A program made the position numbers and the translations under genes. Below the pieces are notes generated by a model that was given only the letters and a program-made list of their open reading frames with translations, was not told where the DNA came from and did no database searches. A stretch of 55,772 nt of DNA from Aquificaceae bacterium (GTDB lineage: Bacteria; Aquificota; Aquificia; Aquificales; Aquificaceae), in contig JALWEG010000004.1 in NCBI GenBank assembly GCA_027014155.1, positions 1-55,772 on the forward strand. Direction: 5' to 3'. Below are positions 47,477-55,772 of this stretch, piece after piece (position 1 is the first letter of the stretch; every line of letters begins with the position of its first letter).

Positions 47477-48948
47477 CTAATAAAAGTATCTATTATCCTC
47501 ACAACCGAAGGTTTGTAGTTTTCAGCCTCTATGACAACCTCGGCCCTCATACCCAGGCTCGCACCGGGAGGTTTTCTTTCAAGGGATACCTTTATAGGCA
47601 CGTCCTTGAGGGCAAACTCCTCGGATTCCGATATTATGCTTTCGTCGTAAAGTCCCGTCTTGCCTATAGAGCTTACCTTACCGTTTACGCTCACGTTGAG
47701 TGCCGGAAAGAACACGTAAGCTCTGTCTCCGGGCTTAACAAACTCCGCTTCCGACTTCTTGAATCTCCCTATAACGTATCCCTTCTCCCGGGGATTTTCC
47801 AACACCATCAAGGGCTCTTTGAGCCTTACCATGTCTCCCTCCTTCTTGTATATAGAGACCACCCTGCCATCTACAGGAGACTTTATTTCTATCCTCTCTA
47901 TGTAATTCCTCAGGTCTCTGGAAAGCTTAACGAGGTTGTCTATCTGAGCCTTGGTTTCGGAGATGCCGTCATCTATCTTACGCATGGCATTTAAGTTCGC
48001 TTTAAGGCTGGCCAGGAGTTTGGAAAGTCTAGACTGGACGTTTCTGTATCTGCTCTCTATATCTTCCAAATCGCTTCTGGATATATACCCCTCGCTGTAA
48101 AGCCTCTTATAGCTCTCAAGCTTTGACCGCAACTCCCGCGCATGGACTACGAGATTGTCTATCTGGGTTTCCAGAACGCTTACCTTGCCTTGCAGCTCAA
48201 GCTTTTTCATCTCGTAGGACTTAAGTCTATCCTTGAGGTCTTCTATCATCTGCGCAAGCTTCTCCTCTTTCCTGCGACTTTCCGTTAGAGACTCCAGCTT
48301 TATTAGAGAAACCAGAACGTCTCCCTTCTTAACCCTTTGATTTTCCTTAGCCAGAACCTTATCTACAACCGAATCTTTGGGAGCCAGCACATTGACGGCA
48401 GTTCCGCTGTAGAAGGCCTCCACACTGTAGGCTCTACCCATAGAGCCCAGCAGGATATACCCTATTCCCGCAACTATCAAAGCCAAGAGCGAGTATATAA
48501 CTACGGCCCTCTTGAGCTTCCTGTCCAGCTCCTTTCGCTCTTCCTCCGTTAAGGGCTTTTCCACTTCCGGAGGAACCGTGGTTATCTTTGCCTTGGAAAG
48601 AACATCTCCCGAATCCTCAAGCCTACCTTCTATATAAGCTCTGACGTAGTTCTTTATCACCTGCTTTATCTCATCGGAGAGGGCTATAAATTGAAATCCC
48701 GCCTTGTCCACTCCCACCCATGCTGCCCTTGCCTTAGCTCTGAAGTCCACGTTGAAGCTGGCAAAGGGCAGTATGAATATCACAGGATACTCCTTACCCT
48801 CTTCAAAAAAGGTGCCTGCGGGAAGCTCTATACCAAAACCCTCAAAGGACCAATCCGTTACCCTATACTCTTTGCCCTCAATCACCACCCTTGCGGGCAG
48901 CTTCAATCTGTAGGTCTTCCTAAGGTAATTGGGCTCAAACTCCACCAT
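47473..48948 (-). CDS. PilZ-domain / HlyD-like membrane-fusion protein (Alg44-like)
   Basis: A 491-residue protein joining a c-di-GMP receptor to a periplasmic adaptor. The N-terminal PilZ domain has the arginine motif in RKTYRLKLPARV and the second motif DWSFEG near residue 33. One membrane helix follows (VIYSLLALIVAGIGYILLGS, about 149-170). Next come a lipoyl-like half motif (VDKVLAKENQRVKKGDVLVSLIKL), a long coiled coil (about 230-340), the second lipoyl half (SPVDGRVVSIYKKEGDMVRLKEPLMVL) and a beta-barrel region. The layout is that of Alg44, which activates Alg8 in alginate synthesis when c-di-GMP binds. It lies just upstream of the synthase fusion. Confidence 0.88.
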   Translation of the reverse strand: MVEFEPNYLRKTYRLKLPARVVIEGKEYRVTDWSFEGFGIELPAGTFFEEGKEYPVIFILPFASFNVDFRAKARAAWVGVDKAGFQFIALSDEIKQVIKNYVRAYIEGRLEDSGDVLSKAKITTVPPEVEKPLTEEERKELDRKLKRAVVIYSLLALIVAGIGYILLGSMGRAYSVEAFYSGTAVNVLAPKDSVVDKVLAKENQRVKKGDVLVSLIKLESLTESRRKEEKLAQMIEDLKDRLKSYEMKKLELQGKVSVLETQIDNLVVHARELRSKLESYKRLYSEGYISRSDLEDIESRYRNVQSRLSKLLASLKANLNAMRKIDDGISETKAQIDNLVKLSRDLRNYIERIEIKSPVDGRVVSIYKKEGDMVRLKEPLMVLENPREKGYVIGRFKKSEAEFVKPGDRAYVFFPALNVSVNGKVSSIGKTGLYDESIISESEEFALKDVPIKVSLERKPPGASLGMRAEVVIEAENYKPSVVRIIDTFIR

Positions 48949-49012
48949 GACGCTATTGGTTAATCGGACGAAAATGATGCTTCATTTAGGCGGGAGGCCC
49001 CCCATAAAAAGC

Positions 49013-49070
49013 TTGCCCCTAAAACTTTTGTCATCATATATAAATATACAGAGCTACACCTTAGGGGCAA
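49013..49070. promoter_or_regulatory. 10-bp perfect inverted repeat around the start of the outer-membrane-factor gene
   Basis: TTGCCCCTAA (49013-49022) and TTAGGGGCAA (49061-49070) are exact reverse complements separated by 38 bases that contain an AT-rich TATATAAATATACA (49037-49050), a likely -10 region. The right arm holds the Shine-Dalgarno-like AGGGG and the A of the start codon. It could be a divergent-promoter operator, or, if transcribed whole, an RNA stem that hides the ribosome site. Confidence 0.45.
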
Positions 49071-50734
49071 TGTTTAAAACTGCACTCGTTCTGGGGGGCT
49101 TTCTGGTATCGCTTGTAGCTTATGCCGGAAGTATTGGATACTCTTATCAGATAGTTAGCTCAAAGGTTAAGGCCTTTTTATTGGATTACTACGATAAACT
49201 CCCGGAGGAAGTCAAGAGCCACGCATACGTGTATGAAACCGACAGCGGTTTTTATACCGTCCGTGTCGGTTTTTCCTCTACACCCGAGGACTTAAAAAAC
49301 TACGAAGAGCTTTTGAAAAGATACGGCATAGAAGGCATAGTGGTAATAACCGACGAGTCCAAGGTAAAGGGGAAGTGGGAGAATAATAAACGGGATGAGG
49401 ATACGAGAGTAAAAGAAGAGAAAAAGAGAGAGGACAGATACGAGTCCATAGTGAGGAAGATAAACGGTATCCTTAACGGCTCTTCGGAACCCAAGCTTGA
49501 GAGCAAGCCGGATCTATCCGTAATTAGCACCTTCCTCCGCAAGCTGGACAGGCTGGAAAAGTTGGTAAAGGAGGTTTTCTTTGGAGGAAAAAACAGATAC
49601 TTGGATATCTTACTCTTTGAGGACATTGAGAATAAAAACCTATGCCTCTTGAAACAGAGACTTAGAGTAAACAGAGAACTCCCGTCGCTTTACCTTATAG
49701 GAGAGCTCAGGTATAGGGAGAGGCCTTCTTTCCTGGAATCCCAGGAGCTGATAGGAAGGTGGTACTCTTACTTGGGACTGAAGTTTAGTCTATTGAAGGA
49801 AGGCTACGGAGAGAAAAGGTATAAGCAAAAGCTTTTCGGATTTCAATGCATAGCGAGAGAAGTGTTCAGCAGAACGGATTACGCTTACCGCTTTCTAGTA
49901 AGCAAGCAGATAGACAGCTTTGATGCGGACTTCAGGTTGGAGAGGGAGAGGATACTCTCCGAAAGGCAAGCTTTGGCCTCTTTGTCTAAAAGGCTTCTGG
50001 ACAAGCTCTCCGAGCTTGATAAACAGTATGCCTTTCTGAAAAGGGTAATATTCTCCGGAGCGTATCTGAACGAGGCTACTTCGGAGGCGTCAGTGAAGGC
50101 CAGAAGAGATAGATTGAACCTTCCGCCCTTTGATGTGAACATGAACGAGCTTTTCAGATATATAGAGACGAGGAGAGCCCGCGTAGCCAAGAAGCTCCAG
50201 GAGTATATGGAGGCTCAAGGGAAGGCAGGACTTTTGGACATTCTCAAAGATGCGGAGCTGGACTTCATACTCAGGTATTACGCCACCGATTACGGATACG
50301 ACAGAGAGCTGGCGCAGTATTACTCGGTGGGAGTCAGGTTTGACGTTCCCATACCTTATGGCTACAAAGCTAAAAGGGAGCTGTTTCGTTTAGAAATGCA
50401 GTCCATCAGAGAAGAGGTGCTGCAGCGCCTGGATAAGGAACATTCCCAGATTATAGACATGGCTTTCAGACTGAAACAGAACTTCCTGCACATAAGAAAC
50501 CACCTTGAGTATATAAACAGGGACTTCATAAAGATACGTAAGAACCTATACCTGTGGGAGCACGGCGTGGGCAAGGTCAATTATAGAGAACTGATAGAGA
50601 GCTTCTTAGACATATACGACAGGCTTTTGCTGGTCAACAACTACAAGTATATAAATTACGTTTACGCCCAAAAGATTACCTACCTGCTGGATATAAAGGA
50701 CAGAAGTGTTCTTATGAAGATGTTTAACTTCTGA
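49070..50734 (+). CDS. TolC-like outer-membrane export protein candidate with SPOR-like N-terminal segment
   Basis: With the ATG at 49070 (AGGGG just upstream) the 554-residue protein begins with a signal peptide [21 protein letters not shown]. Residues about 50-105 ([33 protein letters not shown]) read like a SPOR peptidoglycan-binding fold. Then, after a charged linker, come long helices with two hairpin-like strand segments ([13 protein letters not shown]...[12 protein letters not shown] and [27 protein letters not shown]). Each is followed by long helices, which is the two-repeat plan of TolC/OMF proteins. The family call is inference from this layout. It diverges from the PilZ-HlyD gene and could supply its outer-membrane exit. 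The frame is open upstream to 48929, but that part is not credible. Confidence 0.6.
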   Translation: MFKTALVLGGFLVSLVAYAGSIGYSYQIVSSKVKAFLLDYYDKLPEEVKSHAYVYETDSGFYTVRVGFSSTPEDLKNYEELLKRYGIEGIVVITDESKVKGKWENNKRDEDTRVKEEKKREDRYESIVRKINGILNGSSEPKLESKPDLSVISTFLRKLDRLEKLVKEVFFGGKNRYLDILLFEDIENKNLCLLKQRLRVNRELPSLYLIGELRYRERPSFLESQELIGRWYSYLGLKFSLLKEGYGEKRYKQKLFGFQCIAREVFSRTDYAYRFLVSKQIDSFDADFRLERERILSERQALASLSKRLLDKLSELDKQYAFLKRVIFSGAYLNEATSEASVKARRDRLNLPPFDVNMNELFRYIETRRARVAKKLQEYMEAQGKAGLLDILKDAELDFILRYYATDYGYDRELAQYYSVGVRFDVPIPYGYKAKRELFRLEMQSIREEVLQRLDKEHSQIIDMAFRLKQNFLHIRNHLEYINRDFIKIRKNLYLWEHGVGKVNYRELIESFLDIYDRLLLVNNYKYINYVYAQKITYLLDIKDRSVLMKMFNF

Positions 50735-53051
50735 GCGTCTCCTCCACCTTTGAGCTTTTCCTAACGACCCTGCGAATCTCGTCCTCTTCCATAGTCCACC
50801 TCGTTCTCTCCACCTGGTCCCTCCTGCTCAGGGGAACCTGGGAAAGGTCAATCTTGTCGTAGAAGGCCTTACCCCGCTTGGTGCTGATGAGCAGGTCAAC
50901 CTCTTCGTGCACGGGATATAAGGCTACCAAAGAGTCCCGAACGCTGGAAAGAACCTTTACACCTTTGGCACCCTTGTTTCTCATCGGTATCTCCTCTTGG
51001 GACACCTTCTTTATCTTCCCAAGTCCGGTTATGACCAGCAAATACGGCTCGTCCCTGAGAACCTTTACACCCGCCACTCTATCTCCCTCTTCCAGCTTCA
51101 TTCCCAAAGAACCTCTCGTGTTGGGTGTGGCGGGCTGAACCTCTCCCACCTTGAACCTCACCACCTTCCCCTTAGAGGAAAACATAAGGACGTCCGCACC
51201 CTCGTAAGAACGGGCTATCCCCACAACTTGGTCATTGGACTCTTTGAACTTTATTATCGGCATGCCTTGGGCCTTATACTCAAAGTCCACGAGGGGTATC
51301 TTCTTTATGTATCCTTTCTCCGTTGCAAGCAGGAGTCTGTCCGCATAGCGCTCCCTTATGAAGGCCCCTATGAGGAACTCTTCCGACTCTTTGAAGTTTA
51401 TCTTGCTACCTTGAAGTGCCTGAGAGCCGGCAACCCAATAAACCCTGCCCTTGTTGGATATAAGGAAAAGACCCTCTGTGTAAGGCACATCAAGTATGTC
51501 CACCACTGGAGCCTCGCCTTCGGGCATGTTCTCAACGGGCACCACCTTGCCGTTTTCAAGGATAGCTACCACTATGGAGCCTTCCATTAGCTCCTTCTCG
51601 GAACCTTCTATGAAGGTTCTTCTTGGGTCTCCAAACCTCTTTACAAGCTCTTGCGTCTCTTCAATGAAGATTTTTATCCTCTCTTCTTCGCTCTCCACTA
51701 TCTCTTTGAACCTCTTTATCTTCTGGGTCAGCTCCTCTTCCTCTCTGATGAGCTTTTCCCTCTCTAAGGAGGTGAGCCGCTGCAGCTTGAGGTCTAATAC
51801 AGCCTGAGCCTGCCTTTCTGTAAGGCCGTATCTGTTTTGCAGAAAGTCTTTGGCTTCCCTTACGTCGCTTGAGCCTCTTATGCCCTCTATAACCTCGTCC
51901 AAGTTATTCTGAGCTATCAGCAGACCCTCAACTATGTGGAGCCTTTCCTGAGCCTTCTTAAGGAAGAACTTAGTTCTCCTGAGTATTACGTTTAGCCTGT
52001 GCTTTATAAACTCCCTAAGAACCTCCTTTATGCCTACCTGCTTGGGTTCCCCGTTTACCAGCACCACTAAGTTCACGGGAAAGCCTTTCCTGAGCTGGGT
52101 TCTCTTGTAGAGCTTTTTCAGAACTTTTTCACCTTTGGCTTCCCTCTTTAGCTCTATAACTATCCTTACTCCCTCTTTGTCCGTCTCGTCCCTTATATCG
52201 GAAATCTCCTTGATTTTGCCGCTTTTTACGTTCTCCGCTATCTTCTTTATCAGCTCCGCCTTATTTACCTGGTAGGGTATCTCCGATACAACTATCTGCT
52301 CTCTGCCCCCCTGCAGCTTCTCCACGTGGGCCTTAGCTCTGACCTGAATTATTCCCCTGCCGGTCTCGTATATGGTTTCTAAATCTTCCGAGTTCTCCAC
52401 TATCCCACCCGTAGGGAAATCCGGACCCTTTATGTACTTGAATATCTCGGATACGGACATTTCTGGGTTCTTTGCAAGCTCTATCAAAGCTTTGCCTACT
52501 TCCCTGAGATTATGGGGCGGTATGGAAGTGGCGAGTCCTACCGCTATACCGGTGGTTCCGTTGCATATAAGGTTGGGAAACTTAGCCGGTAGAACTTCGG
52601 GTTCAAGGAGCGTGTTATCAAAGTTTGGATTCATGTTAACGGTGTTCTTGTCTATATCTTCCAACATCTCAACGGCAAGGCGTGTTAGCCTTGCCTCGGT
52701 GTATCTCATGGCCGCGGGCGGGTCTCCGTCTATGGAACCGAAGTTCCCCTGCCCCTCTATAAGGGGATACCTCATACTGAAGTCTTGAGACATTCTTACG
52801 AGGGCATCGTAAACCGCTTGGTCGCCGTGGGGGTGGTAATAACCCAAGACGTTTCCCACAACCCTCGCACTCTTTCTGAAGGGCTTGTCGGGGGTTAACC
52901 CCATCTCATACATGGCGTAAAGGATACGCCTCTGAACCGGCTTCAATCCATCTCTGACATCCGGTATAGCCCGTCCTACTATGACGGACATCGCATAGTC
53001 TATGTAGGACTGCTTGACTTCCTCTTCTATAGGAATACTGAGTATTTCCAT
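50724..53051 (-). CDS. gyrA: Type IIA topoisomerase subunit A (annotated GyrA; box degenerate)
   Basis: DNA-cleaving subunit of gyrase or topoisomerase IV. The breakage-reunion domain shows [56 protein letters not shown] and the catalytic Tyr in [12 protein letters not shown] near residue 117. A coiled-coil arm and a six-bladed C-terminal domain follow. The C-terminal domain's GyrA box, QRRGGKG in true gyrases, reads RNKGAKG (in [15 protein letters not shown] near residue 692). In Aquifex a single enzyme of this kind is known to act as topoisomerase IV despite its GyrA-like sequence. The length is 775 residues. It overlaps the convergent outer-membrane-factor gene by 11 bases. Confidence 0.93.
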   Translation of the reverse strand: MEILSIPIEEEVKQSYIDYAMSVIVGRAIPDVRDGLKPVQRRILYAMYEMGLTPDKPFRKSARVVGNVLGYYHPHGDQAVYDALVRMSQDFSMRYPLIEGQGNFGSIDGDPPAAMRYTEARLTRLAVEMLEDIDKNTVNMNPNFDNTLLEPEVLPAKFPNLICNGTTGIAVGLATSIPPHNLREVGKALIELAKNPEMSVSEIFKYIKGPDFPTGGIVENSEDLETIYETGRGIIQVRAKAHVEKLQGGREQIVVSEIPYQVNKAELIKKIAENVKSGKIKEISDIRDETDKEGVRIVIELKREAKGEKVLKKLYKRTQLRKGFPVNLVVLVNGEPKQVGIKEVLREFIKHRLNVILRRTKFFLKKAQERLHIVEGLLIAQNNLDEVIEGIRGSSDVREAKDFLQNRYGLTERQAQAVLDLKLQRLTSLEREKLIREEEELTQKIKRFKEIVESEEERIKIFIEETQELVKRFGDPRRTFIEGSEKELMEGSIVVAILENGKVVPVENMPEGEAPVVDILDVPYTEGLFLISNKGRVYWVAGSQALQGSKINFKESEEFLIGAFIRERYADRLLLATEKGYIKKIPLVDFEYKAQGMPIIKFKESNDQVVGIARSYEGADVLMFSSKGKVVRFKVGEVQPATPNTRGSLGMKLEEGDRVAGVKVLRDEPYLLVITGLGKIKKVSQEEIPMRNKGAKGVKVLSSVRDSLVALYPVHEEVDLLISTKRGKAFYDKIDLSQVPLSRRDQVERTRWTMEEDEIRRVVRKSSKVEETLRS

Positions 53052-53131
53052 GGCGTGTTAGGTTTATTTTAACACGTCCGCTGCGCTTTCCCCATAGACA
53101 CCTTTTGTGGTTTAATATCCTATCTGTTAAA

Positions 53132-53205
53132 GGGGACGTAGCTCAGACCGGGAGAGCGCCGCCCTCGCACGGCGGAGGTCGGGGGTTCAAATCCCCTCGT
53201 CTCCA
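53132..53205 (+). tRNA. tRNA-Ala, anticodon CGC
   Basis: A full cloverleaf can be drawn. The acceptor stem is GGGGACG/CGTCTCC with a G3-U70 wobble, the alanine identity element. The D arm is GCTC...GAGC, the anticodon stem CCGCC/GGCGG has loop CTCGCAC and anticodon CGC, and the T arm is GGGGG TTCAAAT CCCCT. The discriminator base is A. CCA is not encoded. It decodes GCG. The next 178 bases (53206-53383) hold no gene that I can support; they are AT-rich with a short inverted repeat GCTCT/AGAGC near 53270-53286. Confidence 0.97.
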
Positions 53206-53383
53206 CTTAAAACCCTTGAAAATCAATCACTCCCAAAACCTCTCTTTTAAAACTTTAACAATGAGGCTCTGGCTCTGTCCGTAAGAGCTGAGAAGTTTTC
53301 AAAAATTGCAATAAGTGTACTATGGCGAGCTGGAAACGGACGGGTAAAAAGGCTAACGAGTTGTATCATTTATTATGTAGGAG

Positions 53384-53698
53384 ATGAAAGAGATAACTAC
53401 AAGACCACAGGATATAAGAGAACTTGAGGATGTAAGTAGGGCGATAAAAGAGCTGTTCAAGAACAAATCTGTAAAGGTTTACATCTTTGGATCAAGAGCG
53501 AGAGGAGATTACACACCACGTAGCGACCTTGACCTTGGGTTCTTATCTGAAGAAGACATATCCTACGAGCTTTCCCTTTTGAGGGGGATTTTAGAGGAGT
53601 CAAATCTTACCTTTTCTGTTGATGTAGTGGATCTGTCAAAAGCAAGCGAAGAGTTTAGAGAGGCTGTTCTAAAAGAGGGTAGGATTTGGATAGGCTGA
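53384..53698 (+). CDS. mntA: MNT-type minimal nucleotidyltransferase (antitoxin of MNT/HEPN pair)
   Basis: A 104-residue DNA polymerase beta-like nucleotidyltransferase. The motif GSRARGDYTPRSDLDLGF gives GS at 36-37 and the DxD metal site at 48-50; a third acidic residue is likely in VDVVDLS. In MNT/HEPN systems this protein neutralises the HEPN toxin, in some cases by adding AMP to it. It overlaps the next gene by 13 bases, as is typical. TATTAT (53371-53376) ends 7 bases before the ATG, and the GGAG touching the ATG is too close to act as a ribosome site. Confidence 0.88.
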   Translation: MKEITTRPQDIRELEDVSRAIKELFKNKSVKVYIFGSRARGDYTPRSDLDLGFLSEEDISYELSLLRGILEESNLTFSVDVVDLSKASEEFREAVLKEGRIWIG

Positions 53699-54099
53699 GA
53701 AAGCAAATTGAAGACTTTAAGAGGGCTTTGAGTAGGTTTGAAGAGGCTATAGTTCTTGCACATGAAAATAGAGGAGACAGGCTCTACCCTTTCTTAAGGG
53801 ACTCTGCCATCCAGAGGTTTGAGTTTACCTTTGAGATATTCTGGAAGCTTGTAAAGACCGCCATGAAGGAACTTGAAGGTGTTGAGTGTAATTCCCCCAA
53901 GTCCTGTATGAGAGAGCTCTTCAAAAACCGCTACATTACAGAAGAAGAGCTCAGGAAACTCTTTCAGATGGTTGACGACAGGAACCTTACAGTCCACACC
54001 TACCACGAAAAGCTTGCCGAGGAGTTGTTTGAGAGGCTTGAAAGCTACGCTGGTCTTATGAATATGGTGAAAAGAAAGATACGTAGTCCGCTTGCGTAG
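53686..54099 (+). CDS. hepT: HEPN-domain protein, HI0074/nucleotidyltransferase-substrate-binding family (toxin)
   Basis: A 137-residue all-helical protein matching the HI0074-type partner of minimal nucleotidyltransferases: LRKQIEDFKRALSRFEEAI, then DSAIQRFEFTFEIFWKLVKTAMKELEG, and the RNase-like Rx4-6H motif as RNLTVHTY (Arg 99, His 104). In characterised pairs the HEPN protein is an RNase toxin or the nucleotidyltransferase target. The start is TTG at 53686 inside the previous gene. The pair sits between a tRNA and a restriction-modification locus, a common defence setting. Confidence 0.87.
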   Translation: MDRLRKQIEDFKRALSRFEEAIVLAHENRGDRLYPFLRDSAIQRFEFTFEIFWKLVKTAMKELEGVECNSPKSCMRELFKNRYITEEELRKLFQMVDDRNLTVHTYHEKLAEELFERLESYAGLMNMVKRKIRSPLA

Positions 54100-54106
54100 G
54101 GCTACC

Positions 54107-54112
54107 TATAAT
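54107..54112 (+). promoter_or_regulatory. -10 box of the methyltransferase gene (leaderless-type)
   Basis: TATAAT ends 8 bases before the ATG at 54121, in a 21-base gap after the HEPN gene. No Shine-Dalgarno and no recognisable -35 are present. Confidence 0.45.
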
Positions 54113-54120
54113 TATTCTTA

Positions 54121-55686
54121 ATGGAAGTAGGTATAAGCGAAAGGGATCTTATTGACATAAGAGAAGCATCTCGCTGGGCGTCAGAGTTTCTTAGAAGAGA
54201 GGTAACGGAGAGCAATATAGCATACCTCATCAACTACGGCAGGGTTAGTAAGCGAGTAGTAAACGGTAGGGTTTATGTGTCTTTAGAGGAGCTAAGGCGA
54301 TACTACGAGGAGGCCACCCTGAAGAAGGAAAGGGAGTTTAGAAAAAAGTTAGGAGATGATATCAACTGGGAGTTGTCCTTTGATTGGGTTCCTGAAAGGG
54401 AAAGGACTAAGCATGTTCACAGATTGCACCCGTATAAGGGCAAGTTCATACCTCAGCTGGTTGAATATTTTTTGGATAGATACTTTAAAGAAGGAGACAT
54501 AGTGTTAGACCCCTTTGTCGGCAGTGGGACAACATTAATTCAGGCTAACGAGATGGGCATACACAGTATAGGCATAGATATATCAGAGTTTAACACCATA
54601 ATCACGGAAGTTAAATTTGCCAATGTCGATTTAATTGAGCTTCAGAGAACTATAAATAAAATACTGAGAGCTTTGAAAACCTACGAGAATAATAGTCAAA
54701 TAGTGGAGTTTGAAAGAGAGCTAAAGTACCGCCTATCGGAGTTTAATAATAGGCATTTCCCGTCTCCAGAGTTTAAAAAAAAGTTTAGACAAGGGTTGGT
54801 TCCCGAAGATTACTTGATTGAAAGGCAGAGAGAATTTTTAGAAGTTTACGAAGCTCTGATTGATAAATATAACATTCCTCTAAACACCGGAGGCGGACAA
54901 TCGTTTTTAGACAGGTGGTATATACCTACCGTGAGAGAAGAAGCGTTGAGCATACTTGAGATCATTAGCGGTGTGCAAGACGAAAATCTCAGAAAAACAT
55001 TGATGCTCATACTAAGCAGGACTATACGCTCCGTCAGAGCTACTACCCATATGGACTTAGACAGATTAAAAGAGCCACAATACACACCCTATTACTGTTA
55101 TAAGCACTTCAAAATCTGCAAGCCTGTGTTTTCGCTAATTCCTACGTTCAAAAAGTATGCGAAGGATACTGTGAAGAGACTGGTTGAATACAAGAAACTG
55201 AAGACACAAGCCTTTCAGGAGGTTTTAACTGGAGATAGCAGAGAAATAAATATTTACGATGAGATACGAAATAAGAATGAGGTTTTTTACAAACTGTTGA
55301 AAGAGAAGAAAATAACAGGAATTTTCACTTCTCCACCTTACGTTGGGCAGATAAACTACCATGAGCAGCACGCGTACGCCTACGAACTGTTCGGTATAGA
55401 AAGACGGGACGAACTTGAGATAGGACCCTTATACAAGGGTAAGGGCAAAGAGGCAAGGTCAAGCTATATAGAAGGAATCAGTCAGGTTTTGAAGAATTGT
55501 TTAAAATACATGGTGGAAAATCCAATAATAATAATAGTTGCAAACGACGAGTATAAGTTGTATCCTGAAATAGCTAAGGAAGTAGGGTTGGAAATAGTTG
55601 AGGAGCTTAAAAGACCTGTTCTGAATAGAACGGCTAGGGATAAAAATGCCTATTATGAAAGTGTTCTTATCTTAAAAAGACTATAG
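54121..55686 (+). CDS. Site-specific DNA methyltransferase with N-terminal HTH (restriction-modification)
   Basis: A 521-residue amino-methyltransferase (N4-cytosine or N6-adenine). The first about 65 residues (EASRWASEFLRREVTESNIAYLINYGRVSKR, then NGRVYVSLEELRRYYE) look like an excisionase/MerR-type helix-turn-helix. Then come a motif X-like HPYKGKFIPQLVEYF, SAM motif I DPFVGSGTTLIQA (130-142) and GIDISEFN. After about 250 residues that should hold the target-recognition region comes the catalytic motif IV TSPPY (402-406). The order (I, recognition domain, IV) differs from the usual beta class. Codon use and base content are AT-richer than in the housekeeping genes. A gene starts 12 bases downstream with GGGAGGTG before it, probably the nuclease. 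Confidence 0.88.
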   Translation: MEVGISERDLIDIREASRWASEFLRREVTESNIAYLINYGRVSKRVVNGRVYVSLEELRRYYEEATLKKEREFRKKLGDDINWELSFDWVPERERTKHVHRLHPYKGKFIPQLVEYFLDRYFKEGDIVLDPFVGSGTTLIQANEMGIHSIGIDISEFNTIITEVKFANVDLIELQRTINKILRALKTYENNSQIVEFERELKYRLSEFNNRHFPSPEFKKKFRQGLVPEDYLIERQREFLEVYEALIDKYNIPLNTGGGQSFLDRWYIPTVREEALSILEIISGVQDENLRKTLMLILSRTIRSVRATTHMDLDRLKEPQYTPYYCYKHFKICKPVFSLIPTFKKYAKDTVKRLVEYKKLKTQAFQEVLTGDSREINIYDEIRNKNEVFYKLLKEKKITGIFTSPPYVGQINYHEQHAYAYELFGIERRDELEIGPLYKGKGKEARSSYIEGISQVLKNCLKYMVENPIIIIVANDEYKLYPEIAKEVGLEIVEELKRPVLNRTARDKNAYYESVLILKRL

Positions 55687-55698
55687 GGAGGTGTTAAC

Positions 55699-55772
55699 AT
55701 GAAAGTTATCATAGAAGGATTAATTAATGATTTTCTCAAAAAGTTTGATATGGAAGATTATAAGTTTGATAA
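55699..55772 (+). CDS. Start of a gene cut by the window end, probable restriction enzyme partner
   Basis: The ATG at 55699 follows a very good ribosome site (GGGAGGTG, 55686-55693). The frame stays open to the window end for 24 codons (MKVIIEGLINDFLKKFDMED...). No domain can be recognised from this much. Its place right after a solitary methyltransferase gene makes the cognate endonuclease the most likely product, but that is inference from context. Confidence 0.5.
   Translation, partial: MKVIIEGLINDFLKKFDMEDYKFD

Noticed and set aside
48929-49069. 47-codon N-terminal extension of the exporter candidate
   Set aside because: It would put 47 non-signal residues in front of a clear signal peptide and overlap the start of the divergent gene; AGGGG precedes the ATG at 49070.

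Overview
The window looks like chromosome from a thermophilic member of the Aquificales (Aquifex/Hydrogenivirga/Hydrogenobacter-like). The case rests on several genes: a metal-dependent KdsA with the Aquifex-type N-terminus, a TrmI tRNA m1A methyltransferase, the futalosine menaquinone enzyme MqnE, a dnaG-rpoD pair without rpsU, and a 'GyrA' whose GyrA box is degenerate, as in the single chimeric type IIA topoisomerase known from Aquifex. The proteins are rich in K, E, R, I and V. Genes are packed with tiny gaps or overlaps, and strand switches are often tail-to-tail with only a few bases between stops.

Layout. 1-167: right end of an IS605/TnpB-type element. 239-6258 (+): unknown gene, proC, panB, and the type IV pilus motor and platform pilB-pilT-pilC. 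6262-15419 (-): trmI, a PATAN-like protein, an MglA-type GTPase, a LapA-LapB fusion, rsfS, bamD, rng and a GGDEF-EAL protein, most with overlapping ends. 15602-21154 (+): a ValRS with two large insertions, a membrane diguanylate cyclase and obg. 21696-27067 (+): thiG, hemG, a K+ channel with a small membrane partner, a trpG/pabA amidotransferase and a permease. 27062-28496 (-): a geranylgeranyl-reductase-family flavoprotein and rbfA. 28541-29810 (+): uppP and an unknown gene. 29799-34044 (-): lepB, rlmN, murG, an HTH-like protein and fabD. 34075-35972 (+): tatB, tatC, kdsA. 35969-38464 (-): mqnE, scpA, mazG. 38501-44719 (+): pyrC, unknown, fumarase beta, dnaG, rpoD, PAP2 phosphatase.

44636-50734 is the most interesting part. 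It holds a GT2 (Alg8-like) polysaccharide synthase fused to a periplasmic beta-helix lyase/epimerase-like domain and ending in a Gly-rich/Cys/hydrophobic tail. Next to it are a PilZ-HlyD protein (Alg44-like) and, divergently, a TolC-like outer-membrane-factor candidate with a SPOR-like N-terminal segment. Together these look like a compact c-di-GMP-controlled exopolysaccharide synthesis, modification and export machine. The window's two GGDEF proteins, the MglA/PATAN pair and the pilus genes suggest that surface attachment, motility and polysaccharide are linked.

50724-53051 is gyrA. A tRNA-Ala(CGC) follows at 53132-53205. From there to the window end the DNA is visibly more AT-rich and carries an MNT/HEPN toxin-antitoxin pair, a DNA methyltransferase and the first codons of a probable restriction partner. 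This looks like a defence island next to a tRNA.

A recurring feature at the first genes of transcription units is a TANNNT-type -10 box ending only 6-9 bases before the start codon with no useful Shine-Dalgarno. Examples are dnaG, fumarase beta, pyrC, mazG, tatB, fabD, the 29328 gene, the MNT gene and the methyltransferase. This suggests widespread leaderless mRNAs. All calls come from reading the sequence; no database search was run.
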